Assembly (NCBI RefSeq): GCF_021261315.1
Contig: NZ_JAJSAX010000001.1
Span: 992,001 to 1,056,000 of the forward strand
Direction of reading: 5' to 3'
DNA from: Epilithonimonas sp. JDS
Lineage (GTDB): Bacteria; Bacteroidota; Bacteroidia; Flavobacteriales; Weeksellaceae
Length of the DNA stretch: 64,000 bases
Shown: positions 9,252 to 18,740 of the stretch, piece after piece
Position numbering within the stretch: the stretch's first letter is position 1
Layout: every line of letters starts with the position of its first letter
Notes under the pieces: model-generated
The model's database searches: none
What the model was told of the DNA's origin: nothing
Seen by the model: the letters and a program-made list of their open reading frames with translations, nothing else
Program-made: the position numbers and the translations under genes

Positions 9252-11762
9252 TTATTTTCTGTTAAAAAATGATTTCAGTTTGTTTCTGATTTTGATGATC
9301 GTCGGTTCTTTGTAATTTTTGTCTTCATCAAAATAACCGTAGCCATATCCGTAGCCGTAACCATACCCGTAGCCATAGCCATAGCCGTAACCATAGCCTT
9401 GTTTTACGGTAAAATCATTGTAAACCAATCCCAGATTCGTCACTTCTTTGTTAAAGTACTTTTCGCTGATCATTCTCAGCATATGTTTTTCAGTGTACTC
9501 GTGTCGTACTACATAGATCGTTGTATCAGCTTTTTTGATCAATTCAAAAGAATCAGCTACCAATCCTACCGGCGGTGAATCTATAATGACATATTCATAG
9601 ATTTCCTTCAACTGTTCTATGAATTTCATGTTGTTGTCACTCATCAGCAATTCGGATGGGTTTGGCGGAATTGGTCCTGATGTGATAACGTCTAATCCCG
9701 GAATGCTGGTGTGATTGATAATTTCATTAAGTTCTACCTGACCTGTGAGATAGTTTGATATTCCGTTTTTGTTGTTGATTTTAAAATCGCCGAAGATTTT
9801 CGGTTTTCTAAGATCCATTCCCAGCAAAACAGCTTTTTTCCCGCTAAGTCCCAGGACGGAAGCAATGTTAATAGAGACATAGGTTTTTCCTTCTCCACTG
9901 ATGGATGAAGTTACCAGAATGACTTTGCTTTTCTGCTCCTCATCAAACAGGAATCTCAGATTGGCTCTGATAGCCCTGAATGCCTCAGAAATGGAAGATT
10001 TAGGCTCTTCCAGAACTGTTAAATTGGTTTCATAATTATTATGTCCAATAACGCCAAGAAGCGGAATTTTGGTTGCAGAAAGAAGTTCTTTAATGTTTCT
10101 GATCTTATTATCCAATAATTCACCTATAACTAAGAACAGAAGTGGGATGAATAATAACCCTCCAATAATCTGCATCTGAGTAGATTTGACATCGGGAGCG
10201 ATTGGTCCCTGTCCCAGATTTTTAGCTTTATCAATAATTGTGAGATTACTTTGGTTGGTTGCGACACGCATCTGGGATTTTGCCTGTTCTGTCAACAACG
10301 TATTGTAAGTATTTTCGATGATATTGTAGCCACGCTGAGCATCCAGGAAAATCCTCTGTTTTTCCGGCAATGTCACCAGCTCCTGATCTATCTTTCCAAT
10401 ATCTCCATTAAGCGTTGCAAGCTTGTCGCTATATCCCTGAAAATATTTTTTCAGTCCGCTTTGCGACGTATATTTAGCTTCATTGATCAACCTGTTGATT
10501 TCCCGCATAGGCTCGGAGTTTGGCGTATAGATTTGCGCCATTTCCCGCCTTTTTGCATACAGCGCTTTCAATTCAGAAACAGAAGCGTTGAAACTGCCGT
10601 CTTCGATGCCTGCAAGATTTAAACTGATAATTTTTTCAATGCTGTTGGTACTTACAGAAGCTCTTATGTCATTCAGCGAATTGATTTTTGTCACGAGTTC
10701 AGCTTTCTGAGTCTCCAGATCCGTTAATTTTGACAAAGTCTTGGAATCGATATTTTCCATATCGAAAAGACGATTGTTGATCTTCAGATTATTAAGAACA
10801 GAGCCGCTGGAATCCAGTTTTTTCCTGATTTTCGTAATATTATCATTCAAGTATTCCACTGTATTCTGATCTACGGTATTCTGATCCAGCAATCTTTTTT
10901 TGATAAGTTCCTGTACAGAATTATTGAGGAAATTAACTGTACTGTTTAGGTTAAAACCAGTTTTGCTAATGACCATAATGGAAGACAATTCCTTATCAAA
11001 CTCAACAAAAAGACTTCCCACAATGTTATTTACGGCCTGATTCACAGGAATCAGTGTCACCATAATATTATCCAGTCCCAGATTGTTAGGCACAGGATTC
11101 GGAACTAATCTGAATTTGAAATTCGGCGATTCATACCATTCATTTACCTTCAAAATTCTATTCTTCGGTCTTGGATAGGCCGGAATTGATTCTACACTTT
11201 CCGTATTATAGTTGTACAGATTGTTGGAAATTCCTTCTTCCGGCAAAATGATTTCATACTGATTATCTTTTTTCGGAATGATGTTGATTGGGAAATTAAC
11301 CTGCTGCAAATGGTCTTTATCGATTTCTAAAAAAACAGGACTGTCTTCCTTATCCAAATAGGTGGTTTTGATCAATCCTCTAGTAGTGTAATTGGTATTA
11401 AGATCCAATTTTTTCACCAAATATTCATTATGACTTCGCGATAATAAGATCTTTTTCAGATAGACTCCGTCCTGGTTTCCGCCTTGTCCCCAAATGAAAT
11501 TGATGGATTGATTTGGTGTAAAATAGCTTGAAGTATTGTTTGAAATACTTAGCGAAAGACTTGATGAATAAACCCTCTGAGCGTAGTACTTGCTGTATAC
11601 AAAAGAAATGCAGTATCCTAAAAATCCCAAAAGTACAAACCAATACCAATTCTTCAGAACTCTCTGCGCAAAGTGAAGCGGATCAAACAAACTGAATGAA
11701 CCCATTTTCTCAGCATTCTGAGCGGTGTCTTGCGCGGCCTTTCCGTTTTTATCAGGAATCAT
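9252..11762 (-). CDS. polysaccharide biosynthesis tyrosine autokinase (Wzc-like)
   Basis: 836 residues: Wzz-type chain-length domain with membrane segments at about 38-58 and 530-550, a coiled-coil periplasmic part (about 290-480), and a BY-kinase domain. Walker A is SISGEGKT (residues 620-627), Walker A' is LLGMDLRKP (646-654), and Walker B is YVIIDSPP (724-731). It would control chain length and export of the polysaccharide with the Wza-like lipoprotein encoded 1 bp upstream. The usual C-terminal tyrosine cluster is an uninterrupted run of eleven Gly-Tyr pairs (789-810) followed by a basic tail; regulation by autophosphorylation there is inferred. Confidence 0.93.
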   Translation of the reverse strand: MIPDKNGKAAQDTAQNAEKMGSFSLFDPLHFAQRVLKNWYWFVLLGFLGYCISFVYSKYYAQRVYSSSLSLSISNNTSSYFTPNQSINFIWGQGGNQDGVYLKKILLSRSHNEYLVKKLDLNTNYTTRGLIKTTYLDKEDSPVFLEIDKDHLQQVNFPINIIPKKDNQYEIILPEEGISNNLYNYNTESVESIPAYPRPKNRILKVNEWYESPNFKFRLVPNPVPNNLGLDNIMVTLIPVNQAVNNIVGSLFVEFDKELSSIMVISKTGFNLNSTVNFLNNSVQELIKKRLLDQNTVDQNTVEYLNDNITKIRKKLDSSGSVLNNLKINNRLFDMENIDSKTLSKLTDLETQKAELVTKINSLNDIRASVSTNSIEKIISLNLAGIEDGSFNASVSELKALYAKRREMAQIYTPNSEPMREINRLINEAKYTSQSGLKKYFQGYSDKLATLNGDIGKIDQELVTLPEKQRIFLDAQRGYNIIENTYNTLLTEQAKSQMRVATNQSNLTIIDKAKNLGQGPIAPDVKSTQMQIIGGLLFIPLLFLVIGELLDNKIRNIKELLSATKIPLLGVIGHNNYETNLTVLEEPKSSISEAFRAIRANLRFLFDEEQKSKVILVTSSISGEGKTYVSINIASVLGLSGKKAVLLGMDLRKPKIFGDFKINNKNGISNYLTGQVELNEIINHTSIPGLDVITSGPIPPNPSELLMSDNNMKFIEQLKEIYEYVIIDSPPVGLVADSFELIKKADTTIYVVRHEYTEKHMLRMISEKYFNKEVTNLGLVYNDFTVKQGYGYGYGYGYGYGYGYGYGYGYFDEDKNYKEPTIIKIRNKLKSFFNRK
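9333..9398 (-). repeat. in-frame repeat encoding eleven Gly-Tyr pairs
   Basis: A 66-bp stretch of GGN-TAY codon pairs (seen on the plus strand as ccgtag/ccatag-like hexamers) near the 3' end of the tyrosine kinase gene. A 6-bp unit can change in number by slippage without breaking the frame, so the number of tyrosines could vary between strains. Confidence 0.85.
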
Positions 11763-11763
11763 A

Positions 11764-12621
11764 TTATAACGTCTTAAGAATTAAATAAATAGACATTACT
11801 GTTGTAAGCACAGAAACTCCTGTTGTCAAAGTCTGAATTGGTTCTTTGCCAAATCCATTGATGCTTTTCCCGTTGGTATTCAGATAAATGATATCGCCAT
11901 TCTGCAACCAATAATAGGGTGAATTCATGGCATCTTCTCTGGTCAGATCGAGTTTTGCGGTTTTGATTCCTTCAGGATATTTTCTATGTATTGTGATATT
12001 TTTTCTGTCCACTGTACGGTTCAATCCACCATTCATTGCAAGAGCCTGCATAATGTTCAACTGAGTGACATACGCTACTTTTTCGCCTGTAACCTCCGTG
12101 CTTTCTATATCCCCAAGCACATAATATCTTATTCCGTCAAGATTCAATCTTGCTTCTGCTTTTCCTTGTAAAAAATTTTCATTGACACGGGTCTGAATTT
12201 CTTTAGTCATATCTTCTACTGTCCGGCCTTCTGCTTTAACATATCCAATTCCAAAAACATTGACATCTCCATTGGAATCAACTTTCAATCCATTGAAATA
12301 GAATGTGGGATTACCGCCAGTTCCGCCGCCACCAGCTGAAGCACCGCCACCAGCTGTCTGAGATCCACCTGTGCCTGCAGAAGCATTGAGTGAAGAATAA
12401 AACTGAGCTGCATCTCCTTTTGGAGTCGTCACTACATTCAGAGTCAAAATGTCTCCTTTTGTAATTCTGTATTCCGGAACATTGTACGGAACCAAACCTT
12501 CTTCATTGATGGTAAGACTCTCGCTTGGCTGCAAATAACGAATATCTTTCTGTATAATACAAGAAGACAATCCTACAACAGTCAGCAATAAAAATATGTT
12601 AAACAAATAACGCTTTCTCAT
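11764..12621 (-). CDS. polysaccharide export lipoprotein (Wza-like)
   Basis: 285 residues with a lipoprotein signal (lipobox LSSC, Cys21), the polysaccharide export domain opening with YRITKGDILTLNVVTTPKGD, and an SLBB-like part with YYVLGDIESTEVTGEKVAYV. A Gly/Ala/Ser-rich insert of about 30 residues (about 82-110) interrupts the first domain. A hydrophobic C-terminal helix (about 265-285) fits the membrane-spanning helix of Wza. It would form the outer-membrane exit channel for the polysaccharide. Directly followed by the Wzc-like gene. Confidence 0.92.
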   Translation of the reverse strand: MRKRYLFNIFLLLTVVGLSSCIIQKDIRYLQPSESLTINEEGLVPYNVPEYRITKGDILTLNVVTTPKGDAAQFYSSLNASAGTGGSQTAGGGASAGGGGTGGNPTFYFNGLKVDSNGDVNVFGIGYVKAEGRTVEDMTKEIQTRVNENFLQGKAEARLNLDGIRYYVLGDIESTEVTGEKVAYVTQLNIMQALAMNGGLNRTVDRKNITIHRKYPEGIKTAKLDLTREDAMNSPYYWLQNGDIIYLNTNGKSINGFGKEPIQTLTTGVSVLTTVMSIYLILKTL

Positions 12622-12650
12622 TAATAATTTTTTACAAAAATATAATTATT

Positions 12651-13757
12651 TTAATCTTTTTTGAACTTTAATAAAACGATCGGTAAATAAGCACCAAGAA
12701 AACCAAGTGTCATAACGATCATTAACAGCTGATTTACATCCAGATGTCTTAAAAAATAAGCCACCACTATGATTAATAAAAAATAAGTGATGATGTATGC
12801 TGTGGATCGGCGATGCGTCAAACCAAGATTCAGTAATTTGTGATGGATGTGATTTTTATCAGCTGACAAAACAGACTTCCCGTGGTACAATCTGGTAATG
12901 ATAACCGTAATGGTATCAATAATCGGAAGAATCAAAATAGCAACTGCAATGACTGGCGCTGCCTGAAGGTGATAAAAAACCTCATTCCGCTTCTCAATGA
13001 AAATATCAATAAACGAAATTCCTGTGAAAGCCAGCAAAAATCCCAGAATCATAGAACCTGTGTCGCCCATAAAGATTTTCGTGCTTCTCTTATTGGAAAG
13101 ATTATAAATCAAAAACCCTAGAGATGCGGCGATGATGATGGCACACAGAACAACCAGAGGATCATTAGCACTGCCAAGTCTGTAGAAACTAATCCCGAAC
13201 AATGCACTTGTGACGACGGTGTAGCTGCCTGCCAGTCCGTCAATCCCATCAATCAGATTAAATGCATTAATCAAAATAATGAAGGTCATCAAACTGAACA
13301 TTACGCTGATGAAATAATTGATCTCATACACCCCAAAAACGCCGAAAAGACTTCTGATTCTTACATCAGAACCAATCACCATCAGGGCTGAAACCAAAAT
13401 CTGAGCGACCAATTTTTTATAAGCCCGCAAAACCATAATATCATCCATCACGCCAACAAAAAACAGAATAATAAATGAGGCGAAAAGGAATTTGTAGCGG
13501 TCAAATAATTCGTAAGCAAAAATCGGAGCGCAAACTCCTAGTGAGAAAAAAACTGCGATGCCACCAAGATTTGGAATCTTTCTGAGATGGGAACTTCTGG
13601 CGCCCGGCTCGTCCATCAGATTTTTACGTCTGGAAATTTTGATAATGGTTGGAATAGCAAGATAGGTGATCAGAAATGAAAATGAAAATCCCAAAATCAT
13701 CTTGAAATAGAAAAAAGAGATCCCGTAACTTTCTAGAAAAACTTGGAAATTGTTCAT
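12651..13757 (-). CDS. undecaprenyl-phosphate sugar-1-phosphate transferase (WecA/MraY family)
   Basis: 368-residue polytopic inner-membrane enzyme that starts repeat-unit synthesis by moving a sugar-1-phosphate from a UDP-sugar to undecaprenyl phosphate. Family signatures: DD at 105-106 (VGVMDDIMVLRAYKKL), NAFNLIDGIDGLAG (164-177), MGDTGSM (230-236) and the HIHH motif (303-306). About ten hydrophobic segments are visible. The sugar cannot be read from sequence; GlcNAc is the common substrate of WecA-type members. In the exopolysaccharide operon, 27 bp after the GT2 gene. Confidence 0.93.
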   Translation of the reverse strand: MNNFQVFLESYGISFFYFKMILGFSFSFLITYLAIPTIIKISRRKNLMDEPGARSSHLRKIPNLGGIAVFFSLGVCAPIFAYELFDRYKFLFASFIILFFVGVMDDIMVLRAYKKLVAQILVSALMVIGSDVRIRSLFGVFGVYEINYFISVMFSLMTFIILINAFNLIDGIDGLAGSYTVVTSALFGISFYRLGSANDPLVVLCAIIIAASLGFLIYNLSNKRSTKIFMGDTGSMILGFLLAFTGISFIDIFIEKRNEVFYHLQAAPVIAVAILILPIIDTITVIITRLYHGKSVLSADKNHIHHKLLNLGLTHRRSTAYIITYFLLIIVVAYFLRHLDVNQLLMIVMTLGFLGAYLPIVLLKFKKD

Positions 13758-13784
13758 TTGTGACTATTTTCTGGATTTCAATTT

Positions 13785-14795
13785 CTACTTTATTAATCTC
13801 CTGATAAGACCCTTAAAACCGAAAAAGTATAAGAGGTAATATAATTTTTTTTTCAGTGGCAAAGATAACAGATAATTCTTACCAAACCGATTAAATTGCA
13901 AGATTTCTTTAGTTTTCAAGCCTTTACTTATCACAAATTCATCTAAAACGTGTGACATTTTGTAAAAATCCGAATCTTTTTTTACAAAAGCCAAATAAGC
14001 CAGAAAAGTGTAAACGCCTTCGAGAATCTGAAAATTCTTCAACGCTGTTTTCTGATCCGAAAATCTGCTTTTGTTAAATGAAATCTCAACAGTTTCCACA
14101 GCTTTCAAAATATCAAGTCCTTTCATCGTGTGACTTTTGCTGATAGAATCCTGTCTTTCAAGATATTGATAATGAAAATTGGGCGTGAAAGCCAATACAT
14201 TACACTTTAATAGAAGCTGTGGAATCAGTTCTATATCTTCAAAATGAATCCCTTTTCTGAATCTTTTTTCATTAAACAAATCTCTTCTAAAGAGTTTATT
14301 ACAAGCAAAATAAGAAATATCCGAAAAAACAGACAGATGATTTTCAAGTACAATTTTCTCGGGAAATCCGGGAAGTTGGGTCAGTTTTTGAGTGACAGCT
14401 CCTTCTTCATCCACTTTTTGAAGATTGCAGATCGCCATCTCCGCCTGATGCTTTTCAGCCAGATTGTACATCTCTTCAAACATCGTATCGCAAACATAAT
14501 CGTCGCTGTCTACAAATCCTAAATATTGGCCTTTTGCTCTGTCAATTCCGAAATTTCGCGCATCACTCAAGCCGCCATTTTCCTTGTTGAAACCAAAAAT
14601 TTGATTCGGAAATTTTTGTTGAAAATCTTCAATAATTTGTTGCGATTTGTCCTTGCTTCCGTCGTTGATGACCAAAATTTCAATTTCCTTCAAAGTTTGA
14701 TTGACTAACGACAACAGGCATTTTTCCAGATATAATTGGACGTTATAAACTGGAACGATGACGGAAACTTTGATGTCGGAATTTTGATTTGTCAT
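13785..14795 (-). CDS. glycosyltransferase family 2
   Basis: 336 residues with a GT-A fold: SVIVPVYNVQLYLEKCLLSLVNQTLKEIEILVINDGS is broken here as VIVPVYN plus LVINDGSKDKS, with nucleotide-binding FVDSDDYV (about 94-101), the acidic metal motif, and KGIHFEDIEL as the acceptor-side ED motif. It adds a sugar to the lipid-linked repeat unit at the cytoplasmic face. Donor and acceptor are unknown. The 120 bases between this gene and the one upstream show nothing recognisable. Confidence 0.9.
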   Translation of the reverse strand: MTNQNSDIKVSVIVPVYNVQLYLEKCLLSLVNQTLKEIEILVINDGSKDKSQQIIEDFQQKFPNQIFGFNKENGGLSDARNFGIDRAKGQYLGFVDSDDYVCDTMFEEMYNLAEKHQAEMAICNLQKVDEEGAVTQKLTQLPGFPEKIVLENHLSVFSDISYFACNKLFRRDLFNEKRFRKGIHFEDIELIPQLLLKCNVLAFTPNFHYQYLERQDSISKSHTMKGLDILKAVETVEISFNKSRFSDQKTALKNFQILEGVYTFLAYLAFVKKDSDFYKMSHVLDEFVISKGLKTKEILQFNRFGKNYLLSLPLKKKLYYLLYFFGFKGLIRRLIK

Positions 14796-14915
14796 TATTA
14801 ATTATAAGTCTTTAAACTAATTTTGATGTATCGCAACTACGTTGCTCTAAATTCTTTGGTTATACTTTTTCTACAAACATTTGACTCCTGCGGAGCTTTT
14901 CTTGAATGATGTTAT

Positions 14916-15986
14916 TTAATTTCTTGTAAATCTCGGACTCAAAAAACCTCTTTTCGCCTCATCAAAATCTGAACGCGAACAAGGAATGCAGTTGTCAATA
15001 TTCTCATCCTCGCCAAAATACCAGAGATTGCTGAAAACATCACGTTTGAAAGCGTATTGCTCATCTTTTATCAAAACAAAAAACGTTTCGAATGATTTTT
15101 CTTTCGGATGCGATCTTTGGATATTGATTCCCTCAATCAAATACCAAAGCATCTGCGCCAAAAGCTGGTGATTGAGCTGAGAATCTGAATAAATATTATA
15201 ATTGAAAATCCCGACCGACTTTAGTTTTTCGCCAAGTCCGATTTCTTTCATATAAGCACAAACTTCCCTTTTATTAAGACCGTTAACTTGCGGATTGATG
15301 GAAAAAGCCTCGTTAAAACTTTCGACAGCATCACAGTTAATCGTTACCAAATCTGCTTTTCGGAAATATGGTTCGGTTTTCTCGGTAGAATTCATCATCT
15401 CTGCCAATCGGACAATGTCAAACTGAACCTCTTTAATCAATTTCACAGAATCGGATTCGTTCAGATGTTTCTGATAACCAAGGTGGTGGTAATTTTTGAT
15501 CGAGAAATTTTTGGAACCCAAAATCTTGCTTAGGAAATTTGACTCGTGGATTTCTTCATCCTGTTTCAGAGAAACTACATTGCTGATCTGGGTATAATTG
15601 ATGTCTTTCTGATGAAAACTAAGCGCCGAAAAAAGCGAAAATGCAAAATCGTTGCTTCCGCCAATCACCACCGGAATTGCGTGTTTGTAATGACAGGCAG
15701 ACAAAACTTCCTGCAAAATGTAATGCGAATCCTGAGGCGTTTTCCCGGAAACCAAATCGCCCAAATCCACGATTGGAATATCAAAATCGAGTTGAGAAAG
15801 CTTGTAAAACTCTCTTCGGATCTGCGTAAATTCCTGGCTGTCTGCATCGCCATTCGCTCCTCTATAATCTGATAAAAACAGCAAAACAATGCTGTCTTCC
15901 TTAATCTCATTTTTAATTTTGTCTCCGATCTGCCAGTTCTCGGTTCGGATTTTTCTTGGCGGAATAATAAAATCTTCGAAGTTCAT
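14916..15986 (-). CDS. arginase/formimidoylglutamase-fold protein lacking metal ligands
   Basis: 356 residues that follow the ureohydrolase fold, with IPVVIGGSNDFAFSLFSAL at the place of the GGxHS motif and LVTINCDAVES at the place of SxDxDxxDP. The DAHxD motif is not seen: the matching strand reads NVVSLKQDEE. Most manganese-binding residues of true arginases are therefore absent, so it is probably not an active ureohydrolase. Homologues of this type are found in Bacteroidetes and are often annotated as arginase. It sits inside the exopolysaccharide operon, 5 bp from a GT-C gene, which might mean a role there or only shared transcription. Confidence 0.7.
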   Translation of the reverse strand: MNFEDFIIPPRKIRTENWQIGDKIKNEIKEDSIVLLFLSDYRGANGDADSQEFTQIRREFYKLSQLDFDIPIVDLGDLVSGKTPQDSHYILQEVLSACHYKHAIPVVIGGSNDFAFSLFSALSFHQKDINYTQISNVVSLKQDEEIHESNFLSKILGSKNFSIKNYHHLGYQKHLNESDSVKLIKEVQFDIVRLAEMMNSTEKTEPYFRKADLVTINCDAVESFNEAFSINPQVNGLNKREVCAYMKEIGLGEKLKSVGIFNYNIYSDSQLNHQLLAQMLWYLIEGINIQRSHPKEKSFETFFVLIKDEQYAFKRDVFSNLWYFGEDENIDNCIPCSRSDFDEAKRGFLSPRFTRN

Positions 15987-15991
15987 TGATT

Positions 15992-17548
15992 CTATTTTAT
16001 AATATTAATGATGACATCTTTTGGCGTTTTCTTCGAGAATTCTACCAATTGATTTCTTAGTTTGTCTGTGTTTTCTTTTTTGATGGAATAGAAAGAAACC
16101 GTAGTTCCTCCCGACATATAATTATTCTGAATCGTCAACGTTCCGACTTTCGAAAAATAATCGGGCATTTTCACCCACGCATCAAAAACCAAAGCGACCT
16201 CAAAATCCTGAAGCTTCGCAGTATTGTAAATGTATGCTTGAAGTTTCTTATTATCGGTGAATTTCCCGTGATCTTCCTTTCGGAGTTTTGCCACTTCGAT
16301 ACTTCCAAGTCCGTAGGTATCAAGCAAATGAATGTTATTGAAATATGTGATAGCGCCAATGTCATTCGCTACAATTCTTGAATTTTTATAATATTGATGA
16401 AGAAAATCTGCGAGCTGAATCTGCTGGTCGAAAATATTTTTGGAAGCTGTCGGCTGGTTTTTCAACATTGGAACAAAACGTATTGAGAATATAATCAGCA
16501 ACAAAATGATCATTGCAAATTTCAAAACCTGATTTCCAATTTTCTTTTGAAAAACCTCATCTGCAAACGGCGCAATTGCAAACAGAATCACAACCACCAA
16601 ATAAGCCTCATAACGAATAAGCCAACCGAAATTTGCAAATAACAGGTGAACCGCAAAGCCACAGAAAACGACAATCGGAATCGCATTATTTTTAATCTTA
16701 TCAATGAAAACATTCTGATTTTTTGATTTAATGAAAATCTGAACTAATAAAATTAAAATCAAGATCAACACTGAAATTCCACGGTAGCCATTTCCGGCAA
16801 CTCTGGTTAGAAAACCGACAACACCGTCATTGGTGTTTCCTTTCAGAATCAGAGAATTAGGAAGGAAAAATGATCCGTGATCCACAGAAATCCAGCCGTA
16901 AATCAAAACCGGCGTGATGGCAAACAATCCCAATGCAATACTCTGAAAATATTCCTTCTTGACGAAGAAAAGATAAACGCACATAAAAAAAATGAAGAAC
17001 AGACTTTCGTACCGGAAACCTGTTGCCAAAATTGCCAGCAAAGCCAGATTAGAAAAATTTCTCGGCGCTTCATTTTCCAGATATTTTTTGAATGCGAGTA
17101 AAGCCAGAACCATTGTCAAGGTATGGAAAACGTGCTCCATTCCGGTCATTATCATCAGATGCAGTGGCATTAGTAATACGATTGAAGCCAGAAAAACCGT
17201 GTAAGTCAATTTTGAAAATTGCTTGAGATATTTATGAGAAATCCAAATTAAAAACAGTCCGGCAATCGAATTTACCACCATTGGAATATATTCCCAATTA
17301 CCAAAAACCTTTATTAAAATCGCTAACAGAAAGGTAAAGAGCGGAGAAGATGTTGTGGAAGAAAATTCGTATTGCGTGATTCCCCAGACGCTGAAGTCGG
17401 CAAAATTTTTCGCCATAGAAAGGTGAATGTAAGCATCATCCAAAGGATAAATATACCGTCCGGCAAAGCCAGTCACCACAAAAATATTGTAGCAAACTAA
17501 TAATCCTAAAGATAAAATCACTAATAAAAGAATCGTTTGTTTTTTCAT
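15992..17548 (-). CDS. GT-C-like membrane glycosyltransferase
   Basis: 518 residues with about ten membrane helices and a periplasmic C-terminal domain (about 385-518). Near the N-terminus, YPLDDAYIHLSMAKNFA and FSSTTSSPLFTFLL resemble the DDAYI and TSPLWT motifs of GT-C enzymes that use polyprenyl-phosphate sugars, with the Asp pair as likely catalytic residues. It would add a sugar on the outer side of the membrane during polysaccharide assembly. Assignment to a specific GT family is not possible by eye. Confidence 0.7.
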   Translation of the reverse strand: MKKQTILLLVILSLGLLVCYNIFVVTGFAGRYIYPLDDAYIHLSMAKNFADFSVWGITQYEFSSTTSSPLFTFLLAILIKVFGNWEYIPMVVNSIAGLFLIWISHKYLKQFSKLTYTVFLASIVLLMPLHLMIMTGMEHVFHTLTMVLALLAFKKYLENEAPRNFSNLALLAILATGFRYESLFFIFFMCVYLFFVKKEYFQSIALGLFAITPVLIYGWISVDHGSFFLPNSLILKGNTNDGVVGFLTRVAGNGYRGISVLILILILLVQIFIKSKNQNVFIDKIKNNAIPIVVFCGFAVHLLFANFGWLIRYEAYLVVVILFAIAPFADEVFQKKIGNQVLKFAMIILLLIIFSIRFVPMLKNQPTASKNIFDQQIQLADFLHQYYKNSRIVANDIGAITYFNNIHLLDTYGLGSIEVAKLRKEDHGKFTDNKKLQAYIYNTAKLQDFEVALVFDAWVKMPDYFSKVGTLTIQNNYMSGGTTVSFYSIKKENTDKLRNQLVEFSKKTPKDVIINIIK

Positions 17549-17557
17549 TACTAATGG

Positions 17558-18685
17558 TTAATTAGGCCAAAGGATGTTCTGATAAGTCTGAGGCGTAAAC
17601 CGTCCTGCAGCACCCTGATACTGAACGAATACAAAGTAATAGAATATCATAAACCCAACAAAAAACATATGCAGCATCTTTTTGGTATTCTGATTATCTA
17701 CTGCAGCTATAATATTTGGGATCACCAATGGCGCAAAACTGATATAACCGCCGACGAGTCTGGTGGAAAAAACGGGATTATCTCGCATAATAAAATACAG
17801 ACAGACTCCCACTACCAGAATATTCCTCATATATTCATAATAATATATCTTTTTGCAGGCCACCTTATCATAAGTAATAAGAACAAATGAATAAAGCAGC
17901 ATCAGTCCGTCCATAAAGGTGGAAGATTTTGCCTCATAATTGATGTAACCATTATATCCATTAGAAACATCCTGAACGGAAAGTGTGTCCAGAAAGGAAG
18001 AAAAAAGATTGTATATTCTGAATGGCGACAGAATCACACAAACCAAAATGGCATAAAAAATCCTGCTGGAATTCATAGAAACCGTAGCCAGCCAATAAGC
18101 CGGCAAGAAGATAATCGTAGACTTGTGAAACCCGAAAGCGAGGTACATACATAACAGATACCACCACACTTTTCTTTCTTTTATAAATTTGAATGAGATG
18201 AAACAAACAACCATTCCAAGCGCCTGTCTCATGTGCCCGCTGTCCGCAATGAAATATGCCGGAATGAAAAACAAAAGAATTGAAAAAACAGGAAACGCCG
18301 AATTTTTATAATAAACTACAAATCTTGAACTTATCGTTATAATGGCACTAATCAGAGTGAATATATAAAACTGACTACCCGTTTCGTGGACTATCTTATT
18401 CAGGAAAACGTAGAGCCACTCAATATCATAATCGGTTTTGCGGAAGAGCATTTTATTGACCAGTTCAGAATAATCAATCGTTGGAAAGTAAATACCGTAC
18501 ATCTCACTGTAAACAGGATAATCTGCACCTACGTAATTCCTTAGCCCAATTATAACAACCATATAACTTCCCACCGACCAAAGTACAAAGGTGTTCTTTT
18601 TGGTATTGTTTCCGTACACCTCCACAAAACTGTAGAGAATGAGAAAAACAAATACTGCGGTAAAAACTGGGTGTAAAAAATTCAT
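17558..18685 (-). CDS. EpsG family membrane protein, probable polysaccharide polymerase
   Basis: 375 residues with about ten hydrophobic segments. Conserved EpsG points are visible: GLRNYVGADYPVYSEMY (about 47-63), an H-x-R-Q pair in DSGHMRQALGM, and GFHKSTIIFLPAY. EpsG proteins act as Wzy-like polymerases that join repeat units at the outer face of the inner membrane. It fits the operon, which otherwise lacks a polymerase; no Wzx-type flippase was found in the window. Confidence 0.8.
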   Translation of the reverse strand: MNFLHPVFTAVFVFLILYSFVEVYGNNTKKNTFVLWSVGSYMVVIIGLRNYVGADYPVYSEMYGIYFPTIDYSELVNKMLFRKTDYDIEWLYVFLNKIVHETGSQFYIFTLISAIITISSRFVVYYKNSAFPVFSILLFFIPAYFIADSGHMRQALGMVVCFISFKFIKERKVWWYLLCMYLAFGFHKSTIIFLPAYWLATVSMNSSRIFYAILVCVILSPFRIYNLFSSFLDTLSVQDVSNGYNGYINYEAKSSTFMDGLMLLYSFVLITYDKVACKKIYYYEYMRNILVVGVCLYFIMRDNPVFSTRLVGGYISFAPLVIPNIIAAVDNQNTKKMLHMFFVGFMIFYYFVFVQYQGAAGRFTPQTYQNILWPN

Positions 18686-18740
18686 TTAGTTGAACTGAAA
18701 AACTTTATTTTAATTTGCGTCAAAAATAGGCGTTATTTTA

